NCBI RefSeq assembly: GCF_051521505.1
Contig: NZ_CP150356.1
Location: 7,936,001 to 8,000,000, forward strand
DNA from: Sorangium sp025924095
GTDB taxonomy: Bacteria; Myxococcota_A; Polyangia; Polyangiales; Polyangiaceae
Reading direction: 5' to 3'
Length of the DNA stretch: 64,000 nucleotides
The notes under the pieces are model-generated. The model saw only the letters and a program-made list of their open reading frames with translations. It was not told where the DNA came from and ran no database searches. The translations under genes and the position numbers were made by a program. How positions within the stretch are numbered: the stretch's first letter is position 1; each line of letters opens with the position of its first letter. Shown in pieces: positions 44,350-55,270 of this stretch.

Positions 44350-44748
44350 CTACAGGTCGCGCTCGAAGCCCGCGTACGCCGACGGCGACTCGCGGACGAG
44401 CACCCGCAGCGTCGCGCCCGGGTGCGGCGCCTCGTCGGCGGGCAGCTTCGCGATGTCCGCAGCGAGGAGGCCGGCCACGTGCTCGGCCACGCGCTCGGTC
44501 GTCGAGGTGCGCCCGGGGAAGGCCTGGTGCTCGTCGAGGTTCTTGTAGTCGATCGTGTCGAGCGCCCGGCGCAGCGACGCGTGCAGCGCGCCGATGTCCA
44601 TGACCACGTGGTGCGGGCCGAGCGCCGTCGCGCGGATCTCGACCTCGATGGCGTACGTCGCGCCGTGCATCCGGGTCGCCGGACCGAAGAACGGATCGGA
44701 GAAGCTGTGCGCGATCATCACGTGATCGCTGACGCCGAGGAGGAACAT
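44350..44748 (-). CDS. Divergent 6-pyruvoyl-tetrahydropterin synthase/QueD-family protein
   Basis: 132 residues, the normal length. The fold pattern is clear (AHSFSDP near the start, RMHGATYAIEVEIR, VVMDIGALHASLRRALDTIDYKNLDE, TSTTERVAEHVA, VRESPSAYAGFE). Canonical enzymes bind zinc with three histidines including HGH; here the motif reads HGA (H28, A30), and the Asp-His catalytic pair reads D67-Y68. The upstream Cys is also absent. So it may bind metal differently or do another pterin reaction. It starts 9 bp after the MDR gene stops, in one operon. Confidence 0.82.
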   Translation of the reverse strand: MFLLGVSDHVMIAHSFSDPFFGPATRMHGATYAIEVEIRATALGPHHVVMDIGALHASLRRALDTIDYKNLDEHQAFPGRTSTTERVAEHVAGLLAADIAKLPADEAPHPGATLRVLVRESPSAYAGFERDL

Positions 44749-44757
44749 GGCAGACCT

Positions 44758-45882
44758 CTAGGTTGCCTCTCGCGTACCCGATCGCGCGCCGTACTGGAAG
44801 ACCGTCTGCAGCCTCGCCCCGGGCGCGGCGGCGAGCTCGGCGTACACCGACGGCGCGGCGTCGAACGGGACGGGCGGGTCCAGCAGCGCGTCGAGGGCGG
44901 CGTCCTCCAGGAGGGCGCGCACCAGCGCGAAGCGCCGCGCGTGATCCCAGCGGGGCGCGCGCTCGGGCGGGATCGTCGAGACCTGGCTCGCGCGCAGGCG
45001 CAGCCGCCGGCGGTGGAACTCGGCGCCGAGCGCGACCGGGCTCGTCCGCGCCCCGTAGAACGACGCGACCGTCACCGTCGCCTCACGCGCCGCGTGCGCG
45101 ATCGCGCGGTCGAGCTCGCCCGGATCGCCCGTCGCGGCGATCACGACGTCCGCGTCGCCGCACGGCCGGTCGTCCTCCGGCCGGATCGCCGCGGCAGCGC
45201 CGAGCGCGAGGCCGGCGAGGCGCCGCCGCTCGCTCGGCTCGATCAGCCGCACCGTTGCCCCGGCGCGCCGCGCGAGCGCCACGACGAGCAGCCCGACGAC
45301 GCCGCCCCCGAGCACCACCACGGCGTCCCCGAGGCCCACCCCCGCGTCCCACACGCACGTGATCGCCGTCTCGAGGTTCGCGGCCAGCACCGCGCGCTCG
45401 CCCGGGATCGAGCGGGGCAGCGCGCGCGCCGCGCCCGGCCCGAGCAGGTGCAGATCGCCGTGCGGCGCGAGCGCGAAGACGCGGTCGCCCAGCCCGAGCG
45501 CCGCGCCCTCGCCGCGGGCGACGACCTCGCCCACCCACGCATAGCCGTAACGGCGCGGGTAGGTCGGCGCGCCCGGCGCGTCGAGCGAGGGATCGAACGG
45601 CGTCGGCCCCTCTCCCCGGAAGAGCAGGAGCTCGGTCCCCTGGCTGACGCCCGAGGCGACCGCTCGCGCCACGACCTCGCCGGCCCGGGGCTCGCGCGCC
45701 GGGGCGCCCCGGCGCACCTCGACGAGGCCGGGCCGGACGAACCAGAGCTCCCGGGCGGGCGGCGCGGGCGCCGTGAGCGGCGCGGGCCTCTCCGGCGGCG
45801 CCGGCCTCTCCGGCGGCGCCGGATCGTCAGTCGGGATAGGCAACTTTCCCTCGCAGGAGCAGGTTGCTCCCCAGGAGCTCAA
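44758..45882 (-). CDS. MDR-superfamily dehydrogenase of the pterin-like cluster
   Basis: 374 residues if started at the ATG at 45882, which overlaps the end of the RibD_C gene by 56 bp. A TTG near 45842, after GAGGG, is a plausible shorter start, because the first 45 residues are Pro-rich and unlike the family. The GroES-like part (ELWFVRPGLVEVRRGAP onward, YGYAWVGEVVARG, GDRVFALAPHG) and Rossmann part (VVVLGGGVVGLLVVALARRAG) are clear. The usual zinc cysteines are absent. It probably reduces or oxidises a carbonyl on a pathway intermediate with NAD(P). Confidence 0.82.
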   Translation of the reverse strand: MSSWGATCSCEGKLPIPTDDPAPPERPAPPERPAPLTAPAPPARELWFVRPGLVEVRRGAPAREPRAGEVVARAVASGVSQGTELLLFRGEGPTPFDPSLDAPGAPTYPRRYGYAWVGEVVARGEGAALGLGDRVFALAPHGDLHLLGPGAARALPRSIPGERAVLAANLETAITCVWDAGVGLGDAVVVLGGGVVGLLVVALARRAGATVRLIEPSERRRLAGLALGAAAAIRPEDDRPCGDADVVIAATGDPGELDRAIAHAAREATVTVASFYGARTSPVALGAEFHRRRLRLRASQVSTIPPERAPRWDHARRFALVRALLEDAALDALLDPPVPFDAAPSVYAELAAAPGARLQTVFQYGARSGTREAT

Positions 45883-46516
45883 GCGCCGTCTCCCGCAGGT
45901 CGATCGCCGAGACGAGCGACGCCTCTCCCAGGGCGCCGACCGCGGGGATGGCCGTATCGCCGAGCAGGCGCGGCGCGATCTCGACCTCCGCGCGGTCGGC
46001 GAGCCGCGCGCGCAGGAACGAGGTGAGCACGGCGCCGCCCCCCTCGACGAGCAGCCGCCGCACGCCGCGCGCGTGGAGCTCGGCGAGGGCGTGCGGCAGC
46101 GAGACGCGGTCGTGGTCGTCCGCGGGCACGACGACCACCTCCGCGCCGCGCTCCTCGAGCCGCGCGCGCGCAGCGTCCAGCGCGCGGCCTGCCGCGCCGA
46201 TGACGAGCACGCGCCCGCCGGCCGGCTGCCCTCGGCTGGACGACCGCAGCAGGCGCGCCCCCTCCGGCACGCCGAGGGCGCTCGCCAGCACGACGCGCAT
46301 CGGCTGCGGGCCCTCGCACAGGCGCACCGTCAGCAGGGGATCGTCAATCACGACGGTGCGGATCCCGACGAGCACCGCGTCGTGCTCCGCGCGCGCCCGG
46401 TGGGCGTGCTCGAGCCCCGCGGGCGTGCTGATCTCGACGCGCTTGTTGGGGGTCGCGATGCGGCCGTCGAGCGTCTGGGCGAAGTGGAGCGTGACCAGCG
46501 GGCGCGGAGGGCTCAT
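45827..46516 (-). CDS. RibD C-terminal-domain (dihydrofolate reductase-like) reductase
   Basis: 229 residues from the ATG at 46516. It has the RibD reductase domain alone, without a deaminase part. Family marks are LHFAQTLDGRIATPNKR at the start, AVLVGIRTVVIDDPLLTVR, and LLVEGGGAVLTSFLRARL near the end. Such proteins reduce a pyrimidine or pterin-type ring with NADPH. It is the first gene of the minus-strand set and is divergent from the Fe-S protein gene (284 bp between starts). Confidence 0.86.
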   Translation of the reverse strand: MSPPRPLVTLHFAQTLDGRIATPNKRVEISTPAGLEHAHRARAEHDAVLVGIRTVVIDDPLLTVRLCEGPQPMRVVLASALGVPEGARLLRSSSRGQPAGGRVLVIGAAGRALDAARARLEERGAEVVVVPADDHDRVSLPHALAELHARGVRRLLVEGGGAVLTSFLRARLADRAEVEIAPRLLGDTAIPAVGALGEASLVSAIDLRETALELLGSNLLLRGKVAYPD

Positions 46517-46800
46517 GGCGTGCTCGCGGGCGCCCGCGCGGCGCGGCTGGACGCGCGCGCCGCGCGGGCGTTGGGGGACGGCGTCTTCGTCCCGAGCTGG
46601 CAATCGAGCCTCCGCGCCACGGCGCCACTCTAGAACAGAACGCCTTATCCGGGGAGGAGGGCGCGCCCTGACTTCGTGCCCTCTCCGGAAGCAGCCGTGC
46701 CCGCGACAGAAGCCTTCGTGCCCGCGACGGAAGCCTTCGCGCGGGCGCCGGGGCCAGAGCTCGCTTGCCGCGCCGCTCCGGGCGCCCTAAGCGGGCCCCG

Positions 46801-47490
46801 GTGCCCATCGGCTGGCCAGATCTCTCGGCGCGCTGCGACCGCGCGGGTATCCCGCTGCGCGGCGGCTTCCACCCCCTCGACGCCGACGGCGTCCCCGCGG
46901 CCGGAGGCCTCGCCGCGGGGACGCTCGTCCTGCTCGGCAATGCCGGCCCGTCCATGTGGCGCGCCTTCTCCCGCGCTCGCGAGCAGGCCCCCGATCTCGC
47001 GCTCGACGACTGGACCTTCGCGGTGGTCTCCGCGCTCGCCGCGGAGCTCGGCGCGGCCGCGCTGTTTCCCTTCACCGGCCCTCCGTACTGGCCTTTCCAG
47101 CGCTGGGCGCAGCGGGCCGAGCCGGTGTACCCGTCGCCCCTCGGCATCCTCATCCACCCGCGGTTCGGCCTCTGGCACGGGTACCGCGCCGCCCTCGTCT
47201 TCGCCGAGCGGCTGTCGCCCCCGCCGCGCGAGGACCGGCCGAGCCCCTGCGCGTCCTGCGCCGACAAGCCCTGTCTGGGCGCCTGCCCCGTCTCCGCGTT
47301 CTCGCCCCGCAGCTACGATGTCGCCGCCTGCCTGGGCCACCTCGACGCCCAGCCTGCCGGGGCGTGCATGAACGGAGGGTGCCTGTCGCGCCGCGCGTGC
47401 CCTGTCGGGCAGGAGCACATCTATCCCGACGAGCAACGCCGCTTCCACATGCGCGCGTTCCGCCGCGCCGCGCCGCCCGCGGGACGCTAG
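46801..47490 (+). CDS. Ferredoxin-like protein with 4Fe-4S cysteine motifs
   Basis: 229 residues from the GTG at 46801 (MPIGWPDLS). Residues 1-140 look globular without known motif (TLVLLGNAGPSMWRAFSRAR, PFTGPPYWPFQRWAQRAEPV). The Cys motif CASCADKPCLGACP has C150, C153, C158 and C162. A second set has C177, C189, C194 and C200. Two iron-sulfur clusters are possible. The order recalls the C-terminal half of QueG-type proteins but lacks the cobalamin-binding part I would expect. Divergent from the pterin-like set, so possibly a shared electron carrier. Confidence 0.78.
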   Translation: MPIGWPDLSARCDRAGIPLRGGFHPLDADGVPAAGGLAAGTLVLLGNAGPSMWRAFSRAREQAPDLALDDWTFAVVSALAAELGAAALFPFTGPPYWPFQRWAQRAEPVYPSPLGILIHPRFGLWHGYRAALVFAERLSPPPREDRPSPCASCADKPCLGACPVSAFSPRSYDVAACLGHLDAQPAGACMNGGCLSRRACPVGQEHIYPDEQRRFHMRAFRRAAPPAGR

Positions 47491-47595
47491 AGCACAGCGC
47501 CGCCCGACGCCGCGAATCCGGGGAACGACGCAACTCGCGTGCAGGACGCGATCGCAGATGACAGCACGGGACCGCTGGCAGATAGTGAGCCCGCC

Positions 47596-48591
47596 ATGAA
47601 CCAGCGCCCCCTGCCAGCCCTGATCGCCTCGCTCTCTCTCGTGGTCGCGTGCAGCAGCGACAGCCCCGGCGCGGGCGGCGGAGGCGCGGGCGGCGCGATC
47701 TCCCAGGACGGGGGCGGCGGCGGCGCAGGCGGCGCGGCTTCCGGTGCGTCGTCGAGCAGCACAGGCAGCGGCAACACGTCCGGCAGCGGGAGCGCACAGG
47801 CGAGCTCGACAGGCAGCAGCAGCGGCGGCGGCGGTGGATCCGGCGGCGCGAGCCCGACGCCGAGCGCCGGCTGCGGCGAGGACGCCTCGCAGGCGCTCGA
47901 TCAGTGGGTCGCGCAGCCCGACCTGAACATCGAGTCGGTCGATCGCAAGTGGTGGGTATGGCTGCCCGCGAACTACGACCCGACGCGAGCCTACCCGGTG
48001 GTGTTTCTCTTTCATGGCTGCAGCTCGGGCGACAACAATGTGCCGATGCAGCGCCAGACAGGGGACGACGCCATCCTGGTGCGCGGCGTCGGCGTGTCGA
48101 GCAACACCTGCTGGGACACGTCCGCGAACGGCCCCGACGTCGCTTTCTTCGATCGGATGCTGGACGCCGTGCTCCAGGATCACTGCGCCGACGCGTCGCG
48201 CGTCTTCGCGGCCGGTTACAGCAGCGGCGCGTGGCTCATCAACACGCTCGAGTGCCGCCGCGGCGACAGGCTGCGCGCCGCCGGGTCGGTGGCGGGCGGC
48301 GCGGTGAACCCCCGCGACTGCGTCGGACAGGTCGCGCGCATCTTCGTGCACGACATGAACGATATGGACAACGACATCAGCGGCAGCGTGGTCGAGCGCG
48401 ATCGCCTGCTCGAGGCCAATCACTGCGACGCCGAGCTCGAACCGGTGGCCGAAGAGCCGGCGCCGTGCGTGCGCTATCAGGGCTGCGACGAGGGGTACCC
48501 GGTGATCTGGTGCGAGACCAGCGGACAGGGCCACGATCGCCAGGACGCGCTCGCGCCCGCTGCGTTCTGGGGCCTGTTCACCGAGCTCTGA
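47596..48591 (+). CDS. CE1/PHB-depolymerase-like alpha/beta hydrolase, lipid-anchored
   Basis: 331 residues from the ATG at 47596. The lipobox is LVVAC (C19), followed by a Gly/Ser linker to about 92. The alpha/beta-hydrolase domain shows YPVVFLFHGCSSGDN (oxyanion region), nucleophile S209 in GYSSG, and catalytic His H313 in SGQGHDRQ. Several cysteines suggest disulfides. The family includes feruloyl and acetylxylan esterases and PHB depolymerases; in this setting an esterase acting on plant wall is more likely (inference). Confidence 0.82.
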   Translation: MNQRPLPALIASLSLVVACSSDSPGAGGGGAGGAISQDGGGGGAGGAASGASSSSTGSGNTSGSGSAQASSTGSSSGGGGGSGGASPTPSAGCGEDASQALDQWVAQPDLNIESVDRKWWVWLPANYDPTRAYPVVFLFHGCSSGDNNVPMQRQTGDDAILVRGVGVSSNTCWDTSANGPDVAFFDRMLDAVLQDHCADASRVFAAGYSSGAWLINTLECRRGDRLRAAGSVAGGAVNPRDCVGQVARIFVHDMNDMDNDISGSVVERDRLLEANHCDAELEPVAEEPAPCVRYQGCDEGYPVIWCETSGQGHDRQDALAPAAFWGLFTEL

Positions 48592-48624
48592 GCCGTAAAC
48601 GAGCGACGCGCAGCTCCGCGCCGC

Positions 48625-49347
48625 TCAGCGCGGGCTGCACTGCACGACGCAGATGGCCGAGGCGCCCTTCGCGCGCGCGCTCGCCTCGCACGACCGCTTG
48701 GCTTGCTGCGAGGCGAGGAAGCGGTCCTTCCCTCCGCCGTTGCCGAACACCATCTGATAGTTGCAGGCGCCCGCAAAGCCGCAGACGCGCACGGAGGCGC
48801 TCGCCGTGCACCACCAGGACGCCCCGCCCGTCGCGCCACCGCTGCTGGGGCCTCCGTTCGAGGAGCCCTCGCTCGGAGCGGTGGGCGCCCGCCCCGCGGC
48901 CAGCGAGGGCGTCGGCGCTTCGCCCGTCCCGTCGTCGCCGGAGGGCGCCGCGACATCGCCCGGGGCGGGGTCGCCGCTGGACGGGTCAGCGCCCGCCGCC
49001 TCATCGGCTTCGAGGTCCGGGCGGAGCGGGGTGCTCGTCGGCGCGGGCGGCACGGGTAGCACCGGCGAGACGCCGCCCGTGGTCGACACGTCGGAGAGCG
49101 CGGGCTCGCCGACCGCTTGCTCCGGCTCCGCGCTCGCCACCAGGTACACCGCGCCGCCGATCACGACGAGGGCGCCCACGCCGAGCGCGAACAACCCGCC
49201 CACGACGGCGAGCACGATCACGAGCGGCGACACGCCCGGCTTCGGACGCCGCGGAGGGGGTGGCGGAGGAGGGTAGTAAGGCGGCGGATGGGGAGGATAG
49301 TAAGGCGGCGGCGGAGGACGGTTCTGAGGATGCCCGGGACCGAACAT
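48625..49347 (-). CDS. Membrane protein with Pro/Tyr-rich N-terminus and Cys-rich end
   Basis: 240 residues from the ATG at 49347. The first 38 residues are Pro/Tyr-rich (PPPPPYYPPHPPPYYPPP). One long membrane helix follows (VIVLAVVGGLFALGVGALVVIGG, about 42-66), then a disordered linker. The C-terminus has four to five cysteines (WWCTASASVRVCGFAGACNYQ, RSCEASARAKGASAICVVQC). The Cys-rich end should lie outside and be disulfide-bonded. Function unknown. Confidence 0.72.
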   Translation of the reverse strand: MFGPGHPQNRPPPPPYYPPHPPPYYPPPPPPPRRPKPGVSPLVIVLAVVGGLFALGVGALVVIGGAVYLVASAEPEQAVGEPALSDVSTTGGVSPVLPVPPAPTSTPLRPDLEADEAAGADPSSGDPAPGDVAAPSGDDGTGEAPTPSLAAGRAPTAPSEGSSNGGPSSGGATGGASWWCTASASVRVCGFAGACNYQMVFGNGGGKDRFLASQQAKRSCEASARAKGASAICVVQCSPR

Positions 49348-49604
49348 CCCGCAGTCGTAGCGCAACGGAGCCGTCCGCGCTGCGTGGGATAGCTGCCCAC
49401 GCTGTCGGCGAACGAGGGTCCTCGAGGCGACCGAGCCCGCCCGCACGCCGGCCTTGCCGCGAGCTCGCGGGGAGGCGCGCGCGCCTTCGCCGGCTCAGCG
49501 GGGGAGGCTCGGACCGGGGGCTCATCCCCTGCCTCGTGGCGCTCCCGGCGACTCAAAGGCCGACGTCGTGGGTCTCGAGCGACAAGGGCTGACGAGAGGC
49601 GCGC

Positions 49605-50864
49605 TCAGTCCGCAAACGTGGGTTTCCAGGGCGCGAGCATGTTCTCGACCGTATAGCTTGCAGCCTCGGCCGCGCTGAGCTGCTTGGACTCGCGGGCCCG
49701 CTCGCTCGGCTTCGCGCCAGGTCCCGTGGTCATGTACTCGGCGAAGCGCGCTGTCGCGAGCGTGTTTTCGCTCATGCGGACCCAGCCGACGGGCGAGATG
49801 TGCGCGCCGAGCTCGGTCCCGAGGTAGGTGGCCGCCCCGTAGGGTCTCCAGTTGCGACCGAGGGCGATCGAACCGGACCGGATCGATCCGACCGCCGTGG
49901 CCTTTCCTCCGAGGAACACGATTCCGAAAGGAATCGATGCGTCCGTGCTCGGCGCTGTGATCGCCGTCCCGCTCGCGACGTTATGGACCGTACAGTCCTC
50001 GAACACGGCCGTGGCGCCTCCGAAGATGAAGTCGACGGTGCCCTCGATGTAGCAATCCCTGAAGTACTGCGATCCGCTCTTCACATAGAGCGTGTCCTGG
50101 TACCCGATGGCCCGGCAGTGACGGAGCTGCACGCGACTGCCGGAGACGAGGAGAGCCACGGCCTGCACGCCTGGGCCCGTGCTGTTGGCGAAGGTGAGGT
50201 TCTCGGCCGAGACGTCGCTCGCCGAGATATTGACGCTGAAGCTCCCCGAGGTGCCCAGCGTGCCCCCTGCGCCATTCGAGGTGTTCGCGCTATCGCCGTA
50301 GGTGAGCACGGTCGTCTCCGCCTGACCTGTCTGGCCGCAGAGCGTCACGTGGGGACGGTCGACGACGAGCTTCTCGGAGTAGGTCCCGGGGGCGATGCGA
50401 AGGATGGTGGGCGTCGTGTTCGACCTGGCGACGCTGTTGATCGCGGCCTGAACCGAGGTGAAATCCCCCGATCCATCCCGGTTCACCTCGATGAGCGCCC
50501 CACCCGTCACGCTGTTGCAGTCGGAGGCACCGCTGCCGCCGTCTGAACCACCGGCGCCTGAACCACCGGCGCCTGAACCACCGGCGCCTGAGCCGCCGCT
50601 GCCGCCGGTCCCCGAGCTCCCGCCGGTGCCGCCAGACACGCCGACGCTTCCGCCGGTGCCTGCGCCTCCCGAGCCGCCGTGCGACGCCGTGCCGCCGCTC
50701 CCCGTCGTGCCGCTCGATGGCCCGCCGGACGCGGCGAGCGAGCCGCCTCCTGCGGGCGCGGCCGGATCATCGGCGCCCTGCTCGCTCGAACAGGCGAACG
50801 AGGCGAATGAACAAGAGAGAGCGAGAAGGGATGAGAGTGCGAGACAGGACCAGGGACGCAACAT
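49605..50864 (-). CDS. Pectinesterase (CE8), lipid-anchored
   Basis: 419 residues from the ATG at 50864, preceded by GGAG. The signal peptide ends at LALSC or SFAC, followed by a Gly/Ser linker (repeated GAGGS) to about 115. The right-handed beta-helix enzyme shows IRIAPGTYSEKLVV, GYQDTLY with Q256 and D257, GTVDFIFGG with the nucleophile D278, and LGRNWRPYG with R337. These are the family's active-site residues. It demethylates pectin at the surface. In this organism it sits with xylan- and lignin-ester enzymes. Confidence 0.94.
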   Translation of the reverse strand: MLRPWSCLALSSLLALSCSFASFACSSEQGADDPAAPAGGGSLAASGGPSSGTTGSGGTASHGGSGGAGTGGSVGVSGGTGGSSGTGGSGGSGAGGSGAGGSGAGGSDGGSGASDCNSVTGGALIEVNRDGSGDFTSVQAAINSVARSNTTPTILRIAPGTYSEKLVVDRPHVTLCGQTGQAETTVLTYGDSANTSNGAGGTLGTSGSFSVNISASDVSAENLTFANSTGPGVQAVALLVSGSRVQLRHCRAIGYQDTLYVKSGSQYFRDCYIEGTVDFIFGGATAVFEDCTVHNVASGTAITAPSTDASIPFGIVFLGGKATAVGSIRSGSIALGRNWRPYGAATYLGTELGAHISPVGWVRMSENTLATARFAEYMTTGPGAKPSERARESKQLSAAEAASYTVENMLAPWKPTFAD

Positions 50865-50947
50865 AGGGAGTTCTCCAGAACGCAAGCAGGACGCGGCTTG
50901 GGGGCCTCGTCTTGAGCGGGCATGGCGAGGGGCGCGCCTCCGCCGGC

Positions 50948-52849
<1,902 letters not shown>

Positions 52850-53124
52850 GACCCGCTCCTTTCGGCCGCCCCCCGATCGCTCGGGACGCGTGAAGCGGCC
52901 GCAGTCTTCCACGCGGGTGCCCTGAACTCGAGCCCCTCGTGCGCCGAGCCGACGCCCGCACGATCGTGGCGTGAAGGATACGCCTTCGCTGCGCGGACAA
53001 ATCCCGACACAGCGTCGTTTTTCTGCGAGGGCGGATCACAGAGGGCGCTTGATCAACCAGGTATGCAGCGTGGCTGTATGATGGGACGGAGGCCGCGAGG
53101 GGCTTGATTTTCGGACGGCGCGGC

Positions 53125-54036
53125 TCACTGCTTCGTGATGCGATACCCCGCGCGCGGGAAGTGCAACGCGATCTCCCCCACGGCCGGATCGTGGCGCCGG
53201 ACGGTGATCTCGGAGGCCGAGAGCCGCACGACGACGCCCCGGCTCTCCTCTGGACCGTAATCGTCGGCCGCGATCGCCACCGCATCTCCCGGCCGGAGGC
53301 CCTCTCCTGCCGCGATCTCCCCGCCTGCGACGTCGGCCGGCTCGGACGCCCGGGCGATCGCGAGCGCCTCGGCGGCGCTCATCGGTCGAGCGTCGCCCGG
53401 GCCGAAGGCCTCGATGCGCGCGAGCCACGCCGCGAGCGCCGGCCGCGCCTCGACCTCCGCGAACAGCCTCGCGCTCTGTTTCATGAACCACAGCGGGTGG
53501 AAGCACGCCGCGTCCGCGATCGAGAACGCGTCGCCCAGCAGGAAAGGCCGGTCGCGGAGCTGGCCGTCCAGGCGATCGAGCGACAGCAGCGCCTGGCTCA
53601 GGGCGTGCGGCGCCGCCCCGAAGATCGCGTCTTTGCTCAACGCCGGCGACATCGCCGCGCGATCCGCGAGGATGCCGGGCGGCAGGAAAGGAAACAGGTC
53701 GACGATCACCGGCGGCACGATCTGCTGCATCAACCGGTGGTCCGCCCAGTCCTCGAGCAGCCCGGCCAGCCCGGCCTCCCCGGGCGGGATGCAGGCGGGC
53801 TCCGGCCGTAGCTGCTCCAGGCGCCGCGCGATGCACGCCGTGTCGCAGTAGACGTCCGCGCCGATCTGCAGGACCGGGATCCGCCGGTAACCGCCGGTGA
53901 GCGGCGTCAGCTCCGGCTTCGGCGCCATCATCGGCTGTTCGACCGAGCGCCACGCGATCTTCTTGTATGCCAGGATCCTGCGGATCTTCTCGGCGAAGAG
54001 CGACTGGGGATAGTGGTGGAGAACGATCTCGGCCAT
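53125..54036 (-). CDS. Glutathione S-transferase-family protein with an extra C-terminal domain
   Basis: 303 residues; GST-like proteins are usually 200-230. The N-terminal thioredoxin-like half reads EIVLHHYPQSLFAEKIRRILAYKKI, RIPVLQIGADVYCDTACIARRLE. A helical domain follows (FLLGDAFSIADAACFHPLWFM). Residues 225-303 are an added beta-rich part (LRPGDAVAIAADDYGPEESRGVVVRL, EIALHFPRAGYRITKQ). The first domain has Tyr/Ser candidates but no clear CPxC. Substrate unknown. Confidence 0.85.
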   Translation of the reverse strand: MAEIVLHHYPQSLFAEKIRRILAYKKIAWRSVEQPMMAPKPELTPLTGGYRRIPVLQIGADVYCDTACIARRLEQLRPEPACIPPGEAGLAGLLEDWADHRLMQQIVPPVIVDLFPFLPPGILADRAAMSPALSKDAIFGAAPHALSQALLSLDRLDGQLRDRPFLLGDAFSIADAACFHPLWFMKQSARLFAEVEARPALAAWLARIEAFGPGDARPMSAAEALAIARASEPADVAGGEIAAGEGLRPGDAVAIAADDYGPEESRGVVVRLSASEITVRRHDPAVGEIALHFPRAGYRITKQ

Positions 54037-54216
54037 GGGAAAACCTCACGTTGGGGCGACCTTCTCTGGTCGACGCTCATCCTAGACACCGCGCCGCGCG
54101 CCGTTCTTGGAGAATCTTGCGATCTCCGAGCCATCGCCGGTGGCTCTCGGCGGAGCGCCCAACAGGCCGGCGGAAGCCGGCGTGACACCCGTCCTCGGAT
54201 CGGGTAGCTCGACGCC
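54037..54216. promoter_or_regulatory. Divergent upstream region, GST and DUF3565/DUF1971 genes
   Basis: 180 bp separate the starts of two divergent genes. No clear promoter elements could be picked out. Both genes likely take their control signals from here. Confidence 0.4.
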
Positions 54217-54681
54217 ATGCACCGAGCGATCACGGGCTACCATCGGGACGACGCGAACGACTGGGTGGCCGAGCTGAGCTGCGGTCACGGCCAGCACGTC
54301 CGGCACACCCCGCCCTTCATGGTGCGCCCCTGGGTGCTCACGCCCGAGGGCCGTGCGTCCATGCTCGGGACCGAGCTCGACTGCGTGCGTTGCGATCGGC
54401 TGGAGATGCCCGACGGAATGGTCGCGTACAGTCGCACGGCCGAGTTCGACGAGGGCACGATCCCGGGCGGCCTGAGAAAGAACCACACGACAAAGCCCGG
54501 TGTGTGGGGCGTGATCCACGTCGTCTCGGGGCAGCTCCGCTATCGCATCGACGGGCTCGGCGGTCGCGAGATGCTGCTGGATCCGGAGTCCCCGGGGATC
54601 GTCGTGCCAGAGGTGCTGCACCACGTCGACCTCCACGGACCAGTCCGGTTCTTCGTGGAGTTTTACCGCAAGGCAGGGTGA
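54217..54681 (+). CDS. DUF3565 plus TehB-like DUF1971 small protein
   Basis: 154 residues. The first 65 (MHRAITGYHRDDANDWVAELSCGHGQHVRHTPPF, with DCVRCDR) match DUF3565, whose Cys/His set suggests a metal site. The rest (YSRTAEFDEGTIPGGLRKNHTTKPGVWGVIHVVSG, GIVVPEVLHHVDLHGPVRFFVEFYR) matches the cupin-like DUF1971 also found in tellurite-resistance TehB proteins. The two units often occur as separate genes; here they are one protein. Function unknown. Confidence 0.86.
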   Translation: MHRAITGYHRDDANDWVAELSCGHGQHVRHTPPFMVRPWVLTPEGRASMLGTELDCVRCDRLEMPDGMVAYSRTAEFDEGTIPGGLRKNHTTKPGVWGVIHVVSGQLRYRIDGLGGREMLLDPESPGIVVPEVLHHVDLHGPVRFFVEFYRKAG

Positions 54682-55270
54682 CCCCGATCGGCCGGCGGTG
54701 TCGATTATCGGTAGAGCGTCGCTTTTCCAGGAGAGTGAACGAACCGCTTAAGTTTCTATGTCCGAGCCAGCGCGCGCAACGTGACTGTACGCTGCACGGC
54801 CAGCTGCACGCGAACTACACGCGAGCTGCTGCAAAACCACCTCGACAAAGAAAAGAGTCTTGACTTTCGCCACGAATTTGTATGAATGTTCCAATCCCCC
54901 TTGGCGCCCCGGACCGTTCCCGGCCGGGCGCCGCTGTCGGTCGCCGGACGTTCAGGGGCCGACTCCGAGCGGGGCTCCTGTCGGGATAACTTGCTTTTGG
55001 CGGCTGCGCGTCCGAGCTGCTCTTGCTTTCTAAGATGCTCGGCCTCCTCGCGCGGGGTATCCGCAGGTGAGCATCTCTCCGACCCACATCGTGTAGGCCA
55101 GGCATGTCGTCGGCACAGGCCCGCGGGAGCAACCGTGATCGGGAGCACGCTGGCCGTTCATCTTGAACTCTAACCAATGGATCGGGGCAGATCGCGGGCG
55201 TCACGCTGGTTCACAACTCTGCCTTGAGCAGAAGCCTGCGACCCGACCGGTCCGATCATGGAGAACCTTA
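54682..55270. promoter_or_regulatory. Long AT-rich leader upstream of the CBM2-CE15 gene
   Basis: 589 bp, unusually AT-rich around 54720-54900. A possible promoter is TTGACT (54860-54865) with TATGAA (54881-54886), spacing 15. No coding frame is supported. GGAGAACC at about 55260 is the ribosome site for the next gene. The length suggests a long untranslated leader or regulator sites. Confidence 0.4.
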
